Source: an uncultured Blautia sp. (GTDB taxonomy: Bacteria; Bacillota; Clostridia; Lachnospirales; Lachnospiraceae). From it: DNA of 5,520 nucleotides. Below, piece by piece: positions 1-4,474 of this stretch. Each line of letters starts with the position of its first letter. The stretch's first letter is position 1. The DNA is taken from assembly GCA_934394545.1 (NCBI GenBank), contig CAKRRG010000117.1, forward strand, positions 1-5,520. Reading direction: 5' to 3'. The notes beneath the pieces were generated by a model. The model did not search any database. It worked only from the letters and a program-made list of their open reading frames with translations, and had not been told where the DNA came from. A program made the translations under genes and the position numbers.

Positions 1-726
1 GAGGATTCTGTAAATAAAGTAGGTGTGGATTTAAATACTGCTTCTGCTTCCCTTCTTGAGTATATTTCCGGTGTTTCCAAGGCAATTGCAAAGAACATTG
101 TCATTTACCGTGAGGAGAATGGTCGTTTCACAAGCAGAAAGGAACTTCTTAAGGTAGCGAAGCTTGGACCGAAGGCATTTGAGCAGTGTGCAGGATTTAT
201 GCGTATTGCAGGAGGCTCCAATCCTCTTGATGCTACAAGCGTTCATCCGGAGAGTTATGAGGCTGCTTCCAAGCTTCTGGAGAAACTCGGATATTCTGCA
301 GAGGATATTGCAGGTGGCAAGCTTGTGGGACTTTCCAGACAGATCCGGGATTATAAGAAGACTGCTGATGAGCTGGAAATCGGAGAGATCACACTTCGTG
401 ATATTGTAAAAGAGCTGGAAAAGCCTGCCCGTGATCCTCGTGATGAGATGCCGAAGCCGATTCTTCGTACAGATGTACTGGATATCAAGGATCTGAAGGA
501 GGGTATGGTTCTGAAGGGAACGGTCCGCAATGTAATCGATTTCGGTGCTTTTGTGGATATTGGAGTTCATCAGGACGGACTTGTTCATATTTCCCAGATG
601 AGTGAGAAATTTATTAAACATCCTCTGGAAGCTGTAAGCGTAGGAGATGTTGTGGAGGTTCGCGTTCTTGGAGTAGATGAGAAGAAGAACCGGATCAGCC
701 TTTCCATGAAAGGATTGAATAAATAA
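1..726 (+). CDS. tex: Tex-family RNA-binding transcription accessory protein, C-terminal part (5' end outside window)
   Basis: The frame is open from base 1, so this is the last 241 residues of a larger protein; Tex proteins are usually about 700-780 residues. Visible residues 8-70 form the tandem helix-hairpin-helix region (start VGVDLNTAS, later YREENGRF and LGPKAFEQCAGF), typical of Tex. A linker with the family-typical NPLDATSVHPESY stretch follows. Residues 165-236 are an S1 RNA-binding domain (LKEGMVLKGTV, DFGAFVDIGVHQDGLVHIS, then VGDVVEVRVLGVD and ISLSMK), and the protein ends a few residues later. The missing N-terminal part should hold the Tex N-domain and the YqgF/RNase H-like domain. 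Tex binds nucleic acid and is linked to transcription and gene-expression control; its exact task in Clostridia is not well defined. GTG at 25 is internal, not the true start. The stop is 3 nt before the next gene, so co-transcription is likely. Confidence 0.95.
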   Translation, partial: EDSVNKVGVDLNTASASLLEYISGVSKAIAKNIVIYREENGRFTSRKELLKVAKLGPKAFEQCAGFMRIAGGSNPLDATSVHPESYEAASKLLEKLGYSAEDIAGGKLVGLSRQIRDYKKTADELEIGEITLRDIVKELEKPARDPRDEMPKPILRTDVLDIKDLKEGMVLKGTVRNVIDFGAFVDIGVHQDGLVHISQMSEKFIKHPLEAVSVGDVVEVRVLGVDEKKNRISLSMKGLNK

Positions 727-729
727 AAT

Positions 730-993
730 ATGTTGCAAAATATACTGATAGTATATCTCATTGCAATTAATATTATTGCATTTGTAATATACGGTATAGA
801 CAAGCAGAAAGCCATCAGGAAACAGTGGCGTATCCCGGAAGCCCAGCTTCTGGCGGTGGCGGCTATTGGCGGTTCTGCCGGTGCGCTCCTTGGAATGCAG
901 TTTTTCCATCACAAGACAAGAAAGTGGAAATTCTGCCTGGGCGTACCGTTGATCCTGGCTGTGCAGTTGATAGTGTGGAGGATGCTGCTGTAG
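730..993 (+). CDS. DUF1294 family small membrane protein
   Basis: An 87-residue protein matching the DUF1294 family by its conserved signature: a first hydrophobic helix (residues about 3-21), then YGIDKQKA (21-28), WRIPEAQLL (33-41), a glycine/alanine-rich helix AAIGGSAGALLGM (44-56), the motif FFHHKTRKWKF (58-68) and a final hydrophobic helix (69-86). The family's usual F-R/H-HKT-x-H/K-x-x-F motif is present. Two or three membrane segments are predicted. Members are small inner-membrane proteins without an established biochemical role, so none is assigned. The ATG lies 3 nt after the tex stop; the only Shine-Dalgarno-like sequence, AAAGGA at 709-714, is 15 nt away, so translation may depend on coupling to tex. 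Length is normal for the family. Confidence 0.88.
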   Translation: MLQNILIVYLIAINIIAFVIYGIDKQKAIRKQWRIPEAQLLAVAAIGGSAGALLGMQFFHHKTRKWKFCLGVPLILAVQLIVWRMLL

Positions 994-1003
994 ACGGTGG
1001 ATA

Positions 1004-1102
1004 ATGAGTCAAAAAAATGAACTGCCGGTGGATAACAACAGAATTTTGCTTACGGGAAAGGTCTGGCAAAAGGAGATGGTAATTTGGAAGGACAGGTTAT
1101 AG
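1004..1102 (+). CDS. Doubtful 32-codon small ORF overlapping the mscS start
   Basis: This sits in the 90-nt gap between the DUF1294 gene and mscS. An ATG at 1004 opens a 32-codon frame that ends at TAG 1100-1102, 19 nt inside the mscS coding frame. Its product begins MSQKNELPVDNNRILLTGKV. The NNRILLTGKV part loosely resembles the first beta-strand of single-stranded-DNA-binding-type OB folds, but it is too short to be a working domain. Only a weak GGTGG (996-1000) precedes the ATG, three bases away. It could be a degraded remnant, a coupling peptide for the TTG-started mscS, or chance. I list it because nothing else explains the gap. Confidence 0.15.
   Translation: MSQKNELPVDNNRILLTGKVWQKEMVIWKDRL
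1071..1075 (+). promoter_or_regulatory. Ribosome binding site fixing the TTG start of mscS
   Basis: AGGAG, in the context AAAAGGAGATGG, ends 8 nt before TTG at 1084. The next in-frame ATG is codon 44, inside the first membrane helix, so the TTG start is strongly preferred. The ATG inside the site (1076-1078) is out of frame with mscS. Confidence 0.8.
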
Positions 1103-2004
1103 AAAACGCAGTCCAGGAGACTGTGCAGGAAACTGTGAATAAAGTTAACTCCAATTGGGATCAGATCAAGACTTACTTTAACGGTCATATTCCGGATCTG
1201 ATCAGTTTCGGGATGAAGGTAGTTCTGTCCATCGTGGCCTTTTATGTGGGAACAAAGCTGATCAAGTGGTTCCTGAAGGTTGCGAAGAGTTCCATGGAAA
1301 AGGCTGGCATAGATAAAGGCGTGGCGCAGTTTATCTGTTCCTTTGGAAGGTTTCTTCTCTATCTGATTTTGATATTTAATATTGCTACAAACTTTGGCGT
1401 GAAGGAATCCTCAGTAGCAGCTCTTCTTGGAACTGCAGGTGTGACCATCGGTCTTGCCCTGCAGGGCGGCCTGGAGAATCTGTCAGGTGGGGTAATGCTG
1501 TTGCTTTTTAAGCCTTTTCAGGTGGGGGATTATATCATTCAGGATCAATCCGGCGGTACAGAAGGTACGGTGTATAAGATAGAGATGTTTTATACAACTC
1601 TGATCACGGTTGATAATAAGCATGTGATCATCCCAAACGGCAAGCTGTCTAACAGCACCATTATCAATGTAACTGCCAGAAATCTGCGAAAGCTGGAAAT
1701 CAAAGTGGGAATTTCCTATGATTCCGATATTAAGAAGGCAAAGAAGCTTCTGCTTCATATTTTGCAGGAAGACCCGGGAACCAAATCCGACAAGGAAATG
1801 ATCGTTTTTGTAGATGAGCTTGCAGATAGTGCAGTGATCATGGGGCTTCGGGTCTGGGTACCTACGGACAAATACTGGAATATCAAATGGCGTCTGAATG
1901 AAAAGATAAAAGAAGCCTTTGATGCCAATGGAATCTCCATTCCATATCCGCAGATGGATGTGCATGTGGTGGAAACAACTACTGTGGAGAAAGGTTCCAG
2001 GTAA
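1084..2004 (+). CDS. mscS: MscS-family small-conductance mechanosensitive ion channel
   Basis: A 306-residue channel protein, close to the size of E. coli MscS (286). In the known family, a homoheptamer in the cytoplasmic membrane opens under tension to release solutes during hypo-osmotic shock. An amphipathic N-terminus (1-36) precedes TM1 (about 38-65) and TM2 (about 82-102). TM3 (about 110-142) has the signature small-residue pattern (ALLGTAGVTIGLALQGGLEN, then LSGGVMLLLFKPFQVGDYI) that lines the pore. The beta domain follows, with EGTVYKIEMFYTTL (160-173) and the hallmark IPNGKLSN (183-190). The C-terminal alpha/beta cage domain runs from about 200 and ends with ISIPYPQMDVHV (284-295). 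All family landmarks are intact. The start is TTG, set by a good Shine-Dalgarno 8 nt upstream. It lies downstream of tex and the DUF1294 gene on the same strand, and there is no obvious terminator behind it. Confidence 0.95.
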   Translation: MEGQVIENAVQETVQETVNKVNSNWDQIKTYFNGHIPDLISFGMKVVLSIVAFYVGTKLIKWFLKVAKSSMEKAGIDKGVAQFICSFGRFLLYLILIFNIATNFGVKESSVAALLGTAGVTIGLALQGGLENLSGGVMLLLFKPFQVGDYIIQDQSGGTEGTVYKIEMFYTTLITVDNKHVIIPNGKLSNSTIINVTARNLRKLEIKVGISYDSDIKKAKKLLLHILQEDPGTKSDKEMIVFVDELADSAVIMGLRVWVPTDKYWNIKWRLNEKIKEAFDANGISIPYPQMDVHVVETTTVEKGSR

Positions 2005-2042
2005 GAGGTTAATATTTTAACGTGGAACAATACTGGTGATTT

Positions 2043-2059
2043 TTCTAAAAAATTTAGAA
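2043..2059. repeat. AT-rich inverted repeat just upstream of the ribU promoter
   Basis: TTCTAAA (2043-2049) and TTTAGAA (2053-2059) form a perfect 7-bp inverted repeat around AAA. It has no U-tract, so it is not a convincing terminator for mscS. Relative to the inferred transcription start near 2101 it spans about -58 to -42, where an UP element or an operator would lie. Function is inferred from position only. Confidence 0.4.
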
Positions 2060-2065
2060 TCTATA

Positions 2066-2094
2066 TTGAAATTACCAAATATCTGGTGTATAAT
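2066..2094 (+). promoter_or_regulatory. Sigma-A-type promoter of the ribU-Nudix operon
   Basis: TTGAAA (2066-2071) and a perfect TATAAT (2089-2094) are separated by exactly 17 nt. The expected transcription start is near 2101, about 11 nt before the FMN aptamer begins, which is the right place for a riboswitch promoter. A/T-rich sequence lies directly upstream (2041-2065). Confidence 0.8.
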
Positions 2095-2111
2095 CCACCA
2101 TGAAAAGAAAA

Positions 2112-2243
2112 TTTCTTCGGGGCAGGGTGATCGGAATCCTTGGATATCGAAATTCCCTACCGGCGGTATAGTCCGCGACCCGCTTCGGCGGCTGATTTGG
2201 TGAAATTCCAAAACCGACAGTAAAGTCTGGATGAGAGAAGAAC
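2112..2243 (+). ncRNA. FMN riboswitch (RFN element) aptamer
   Basis: The conserved RFN blocks occur in order: TTCTTCGGGGCAGGGTGA (2113-2130), AATTCCCTACCGGCGGT (2151-2167), AGTCCGCGACCC (2170-2181), TTGGTGAAATTCCAA (2197-2211), ACCGACAGTAAAGTCTGGAT (2213-2232) and GAGAGAAGAA (2233-2242). P1 is TTCTTC (2113-2118) with GAAGAA (2237-2242). P3 closes through GCGG/CCGC (2163-2166 with 2173-2176). The variable P4 is a minimal CCGC-TTCG-GCGG hairpin (2180-2191), and P5 is TTTGG/TCCAA around the loop TGAAAT. Oddity: L2 carries a 20-nt insertion at 2131-2150. In this family FMN binding stabilises the aptamer and represses riboflavin genes; here the terminator at 2286 gives transcriptional control of ribU and the Nudix gene. 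Confidence 0.97.
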
Positions 2244-2285
2244 GCGATGATCAGATAAGTTGATATTTATTTGTACGTGCTCATT

Positions 2286-2312
2286 GCCCCGGAAGAGATT
2301 CCGGGGCTTTTT
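2286..2312 (+). terminator. Riboswitch-controlled intrinsic terminator upstream of ribU
   Basis: A perfect 9-bp stem, GCCCCGGAA (2286-2294) with TTCCGGGGC (2299-2307), encloses the loop GAGA and is followed by five T (2308-2312). It lies 44 nt after the FMN aptamer and about 70 nt before the ribU start, so it is the expression platform. Its left arm can also pair with the aptamer's 5' edge (2112-2123), giving a plausible antiterminator. Confidence 0.9.
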
Positions 2313-2335
2313 ATGTGATGAAAATCCATCACATA
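2312..2335 (+). repeat. Perfect hairpin in the ribU leader, directly after the terminator
   Basis: TATGTGATG (2312-2320) and CATCACATA (2327-2335) form a 9-bp perfect inverted repeat with the 6-nt loop AAAATC. No U-tract follows, so it is not a second terminator. It lies 31 nt before the ribU ribosome binding site and would be present only in read-through mRNA. It could stabilise or pause the transcript, or be a protein operator in DNA; the sequence does not decide. Confidence 0.5.
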
Positions 2336-2366
2336 CTTGCAGAAATTTTCTTTAAATACTATAATT

Positions 2367-2373
2367 TAAGGAG
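2367..2373 (+). promoter_or_regulatory. Ribosome binding site that decides the ribU start
   Basis: TAAGGAG ends 8 nt before ATG at 2382 but only 2 nt before ATG at 2376. The spacing favours 2382 as the real start. Confidence 0.75.
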
Positions 2374-2381
2374 CGATGAGT

Positions 2382-3017
2382 ATGAGCGAACAAGTAATGA
2401 GAAATGGGAATGTAATGGAGCGAAGCCGTACCAGAACCATTGCCCAGGTAGCAATGTTAGGTGCAGTAGCGGGTGTGTTGATGAACTTTGAGATTCCACT
2501 GCCATTTCTTGCACCGTCCTTTTACCAGCTGGATTTCTCAGAGATTCCGGCATTGATCGGTTCATTTGCAATGGGACCTGTAGCAGGTATATTGATTGAA
2601 CTGGTTAAGATTCTGGTACATCTGGTAACCAAAGGAACCATGACAGCAGGTGTGGGTGATGTAGCCAACTTCCTTTTTGGCTGTTCTTATGTGGTTCCGG
2701 CAGGCTTAATTTACCGTTATCAGCATAAGAAAACAAGAACACATGCAGTGGTTGGTATGGCAGCAGGTGTAATTCTTACCACGGTTCTTGCATGCTTTGT
2801 GAATGCATTTGTTCTTCTGCCTGCATATGGCAAGGCATTTGGAATGCCGGTACAGGCGTTTATCGAGATGGGTGCAGCAGTGCACAGCGGTGTTACCAAC
2901 CTTTTTACTTTTGCAATTATGATTCTTGTACCATTTAACTTATTTAAATATACATTAACCTCAGTGATCGTGTTCTTTATTTATAAGAGAATCCGTGTGA
3001 TTCTTCGCGGTGACTGA
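2382..3017 (+). CDS. ribU: Riboflavin ECF transporter, substrate-binding S component RibU
   Basis: A 211-residue, very hydrophobic protein with about six predicted membrane segments. It captures riboflavin in the cytoplasmic membrane and works with the shared ECF energising module (two ATPases plus EcfT), which is not in this window, as is usual for group II ECF systems. Visible landmarks are the AxxxA-type helix motif (A24-A28, AMLGA) that typically docks the S component onto EcfT, the family stretch APSFYQLDFSEIPALIGSFAM (44-64, motif D-x-S-E-I-P-A-L-I-G), GPVAGILIELVKILVH (65-80) and GDVANFLFG (92-100). A basic C-terminus (YKRIRVILRG) faces the cytoplasm. The FMN riboswitch directly upstream supports riboflavin as the substrate. 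An ATG at 2376, adding two residues, is possible but badly spaced from the ribosome binding site. A 15-nt gap leads to the Nudix gene. Confidence 0.93.
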   Translation: MSEQVMRNGNVMERSRTRTIAQVAMLGAVAGVLMNFEIPLPFLAPSFYQLDFSEIPALIGSFAMGPVAGILIELVKILVHLVTKGTMTAGVGDVANFLFGCSYVVPAGLIYRYQHKKTRTHAVVGMAAGVILTTVLACFVNAFVLLPAYGKAFGMPVQAFIEMGAAVHSGVTNLFTFAIMILVPFNLFKYTLTSVIVFFIYKRIRVILRGD

Positions 3018-3032
3018 TGAAAAGAGGTACCT

Positions 3033-3647
3033 ATGGGGAAAATCAACAGCATTACCAAGCAGACCGATAATCGTTATGTAAATCTTTACAATGTAAAAGC
3101 CACCAGTGTTCACAATACTCCGGTAAACTATTTCGTAGCTTCCAGAGCCAAAGATGTGGATAATCTGAAAATGAACACGCACAAGAACAATCCTGACGGT
3201 GTGATTATCTATAGTATTTTCGGAGAAAAACATGACAAAGTTGTATTAATCCGTCAATATCGTTATACTTTGGGAGATTACATATATGAATTTCCGGCAG
3301 GACTTGTAGAGCCGGGAGAGAATTACCATGAAGGTGCAGTCCGGGAAATGTATGAGGAAACAGGACTGAAGCTTGAACCCATTCCGGTAGCGGAAGCTTA
3401 CCAGAAGCCGTATTTCACCACTGTGGGAATGACAGATGAATCCTGTGCTACCGTATATGGATATGCCAGTGGCGTGATCAGTTCGAAAGCCCAGGAAGAT
3501 ACGGAAGAGATCGAAGTGGTTCTGGCCGACCGTGAAGAAGTAAAGCGGATACTGAAGGAAGAGAACGTAGCGATCATGACGGCTTATATGCTGATGCATT
3601 TTCTGGAAGATAAGGAACCATTTGGATTTTTGAATAAGATCAGATAA
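3033..3647 (+). CDS. Nudix hydrolase, ADP-ribose pyrophosphatase-like
   Basis: A 204-residue enzyme with a perfect Nudix box (G-x5-E-x7-REUxEExGU) at residues 90-112: G90, E96, then REMYEETGL (104-112). The Glu residues coordinate Mg2+ for cleavage of a nucleoside diphosphate linked to another group. ADP-ribose pyrophosphatase-like features are VVLIRQYRYTLGDYIYEFPAG just before the box and PYFTTVGMTDES (127-138), resembling the S/T-P-G-x-x-x-E loop of that subgroup. The N-terminal 50 residues form the usual beta-rich extension, and a C-terminal helix (A180-H189) is typical. No signal peptide is seen, so it is cytosolic. AAAGAGG (3021-3027) precedes the ATG by 5 nt. The gene sits 15 nt after ribU, under the same FMN riboswitch. 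The expected substrate by family is ADP-ribose or a related ADP-sugar; FAD is an inference from context. Confidence 0.9.
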   Translation: MGKINSITKQTDNRYVNLYNVKATSVHNTPVNYFVASRAKDVDNLKMNTHKNNPDGVIIYSIFGEKHDKVVLIRQYRYTLGDYIYEFPAGLVEPGENYHEGAVREMYEETGLKLEPIPVAEAYQKPYFTTVGMTDESCATVYGYASGVISSKAQEDTEEIEVVLADREEVKRILKEENVAIMTAYMLMHFLEDKEPFGFLNKIR

Positions 3648-3682
3648 TAATAAAATCCCCGGAAGTCCGGGGATTTTATTAT
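3647..3682. terminator. Bidirectional intrinsic terminator between convergent genes
   Basis: A 16-bp perfect stem (3647-3662 with 3667-3682) has a GC core CCCCGG/CCGGGG, an A-rich left flank and a T-rich right flank, and the loop AAGT. Rightward RNA ends in AUUUUAUUAU and leftward RNA in a similar U-rich run, so it can stop both the ribU-Nudix transcript and the minus-strand gene ending at 3703. The left end overlaps the Nudix stop codon. Confidence 0.88.
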
Positions 3683-3702
3683 GTAGCAGGATTCTTTTTT
3701 AC

Positions 3703-4209
3703 TCATTCATAATATTCAATATCCTGATCGGAGGTATCCGAAGAATTGTCGCCATTGTCAGAACCGGAGTCAGAACCATCACCTGTATAATCAGAGTTTC
3801 CACTGTCTTCTGTTCCGGAGTCCTCTGAAGGATCTTCCGTGTAATCAGGGATATCCGTAGTATCACTTCCAGAGCTGTCTTCAGAACCTTCTGTAGGATA
3901 CGTGATCTGGTCACTGCCAGAAGAATCAGCACCTGAAGTATCATAGCTGCCGTCAATCTGACTGCTGTCATAAGAAGTATCATTCTGACTGGCATCATAA
4001 GAAGTATCATAGTTACTGTCCTGACTGTAAATAGGAAATTCTTCCTGCTGTGCAGCCTCCGCTTCGGCAGCTGTTTCCGGAGCCTCTGTTAATGTGGTCT
4101 TGGCAGTTGGAACCCGGCTCTCCTTGGGAACCACTACGGAAATTCCAAACATAGCCATACTAAGCAAAATCGCTGTGGATGCGATATGGAATTCATCTTT
4201 GTATCTCAT
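3703..4209 (-). CDS. Membrane-anchored or exported Asp/Ser/Tyr-rich low-complexity protein, function unknown
   Basis: 168 residues; I do not recognise a named family. A short basic N-terminus (MRYKDEF) leads to one hydrophobic helix (about 9-27), which could be an uncleaved signal anchor or a signal peptide. A segment rich in Ala/Glu/Thr/Pro follows (31-57). The rest (58-168) is almost entirely Asp, Ser, Thr, Gly, Glu, Tyr, Asn and Gln, strongly acidic and probably disordered. Within it lie three degenerate 9-residue units (about 68-94: DTSYDASQN, DTSYDSSQI, DGSYDTSGA), matched in DNA by an exact 16-bp repeat 27 bp apart (3968-3983 and 3995-4010). There is no Cys, so no lipobox, and no LPxTG motif. 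The start is supported by GAGGTG on the minus strand (4218-4223), 8 nt from the ATG, and by an upstream promoter. It is convergent with the Nudix gene and divergent from metV-rnfC. It looks like a real gene, since the frame, ribosome binding site, promoter and terminator agree. Confidence 0.72.
   Translation of the reverse strand: MRYKDEFHIASTAILLSMAMFGISVVVPKESRVPTAKTTLTEAPETAAEAEAAQQEEFPIYSQDSNYDTSYDASQNDTSYDSSQIDGSYDTSGADSSGSDQITYPTEGSEDSSGSDTTDIPDYTEDPSEDSGTEDSGNSDYTGDGSDSGSDNGDNSSDTSDQDIEYYE
3968..4010. repeat. Direct repeat inside the acidic-protein gene
   Basis: TCATAAGAAGTATCAT occurs exactly at 3968-3983 and again at 3995-4010. The period is 27 bp, or nine codons; a diverged third copy follows the same spacing near 3941-3956. 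It encodes the D-T/G-S-Y-D units and is likely a small in-frame tandem duplication. Confidence 0.75.
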
Positions 4210-4262
4210 AAATATAACACCTCGTAAGTATCTTTATTAACGGTTATTCAACAGATATCCCC

Positions 4263-4293
4263 ATTATAACACAATCAGGAATGAAATTGTAAA
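4263..4293 (-). promoter_or_regulatory. Promoter of the minus-strand acidic-protein gene
   Basis: On the minus strand, TGTTATAAT (4271 down to 4263) is an extended -10 with a perfect TATAAT. A -35-like TTTACA lies at 4293-4288 with a long 19-nt spacer; a poorer TACAAT fits 17 nt. The extended -10 would compensate for a weak -35. The start would fall near 4256, giving a leader of about 47 nt that contains the GAGGTG ribosome binding site. Confidence 0.6.
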
Positions 4294-4315
4294 AAATAAA
4301 AACAGTATGGTTAAG

Positions 4316-4345
4316 AATAGTCACAAAGACTGGATAAAATAGTCA
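4316..4345. repeat. Pair of AATAGTCA direct repeats in the divergent promoter region
   Basis: AATAGTCA occurs at 4316-4323 and 4338-4345, 22 bp apart (about two helix turns). The copies bracket the putative -35 of the metV-rnfC promoter. AGTC-ACAAA-GACT (4319-4331) also forms a short inverted repeat overlapping the first copy. The arrangement could be a regulator binding site, but the elements are short and chance is not excluded. Confidence 0.3.
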
Positions 4346-4359
4346 GTTTATGTTATATT
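4331..4359 (+). promoter_or_regulatory. Candidate promoter of the metV-rnfC fusion gene
   Basis: TGGATA (4331-4336) and TATATT (4354-4359) have a 17-nt spacer, and TGT directly before the -10 makes it an extended -10. The start would be near 4366, giving a leader of about 110 nt. An alternative TATAAT at 4445-4450 has no good -35 at 17 nt and would leave a leader of under 20 nt. I see no recognisable riboswitch in 4366-4474; the segment is A/T-rich with a run of seven T at 4403-4409. Confidence 0.5.
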
Positions 4360-4460
4360 ATATAGGAAAAAAACATGTAACTTATTTATCTGATTTTATT
4401 AGTTTTTTTGTGGAGGGAACGGATAAGAGCAGATAGTATAAGAATATAATTTCTATTATG

Positions 4461-4467
4461 AGGAAGG
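4461..4467 (+). promoter_or_regulatory. Ribosome binding site fixing the TTG start of metV-rnfC
   Basis: AGGAAGG ends 7 nt before TTG at 4475. There is no in-frame ATG or GTG between the upstream in-frame stop (TAA 4439-4441) and this TTG, and the next in-frame ATG is codon 72, inside the conserved MetV-like domain. Confidence 0.75.
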
Positions 4468-4474
4468 TGAGCAA

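Noticed and set aside
31..912. Long minus-strand frame (293 codons) opposite tex and the DUF1294 gene
   Set aside because: It spans two well-recognised plus-strand genes, has no family resemblance, and its composition is what the antisense of those genes gives.
1483..1965. Minus-strand frame of 160 codons inside mscS
   Set aside because: It is fully antisense to the conserved MscS coding region, with no ribosome binding site or recognisable motif.
2017..2211. Minus-strand frame of 64 codons over the riboswitch region
   Set aside because: The sequence is explained base for base by the FMN aptamer and its promoter on the plus strand.
2337..2365. Second promoter for ribU (TTGCAG, 17 nt, TATAAT)
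   Set aside because: The -10 is perfect, but the -35 is poor and the start would fall near 2372, inside the ribosome binding site, leaving too short a leader and bypassing the riboswitch.
3699..4010. Minus-strand frame of 103 codons overlapping the acidic-protein gene
   Set aside because: It is a shifted-frame shadow of the low-complexity repeats (Ile/Leu/Thr-rich), without a ribosome binding site.
4365..4410. Possible hairpin of the A-run (4367-4374) with the T-run (4402-4409) in the metV-rnfC leader, as attenuator or riboswitch
   Set aside because: The stem would be almost only A-T pairs across a 27-nt loop, with no GC core and no conserved aptamer motif.
4412..4418. GGAGGGA as a ribosome binding site for a small gene in the leader
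   Set aside because: No ATG, GTG or TTG lies within a usable distance downstream.
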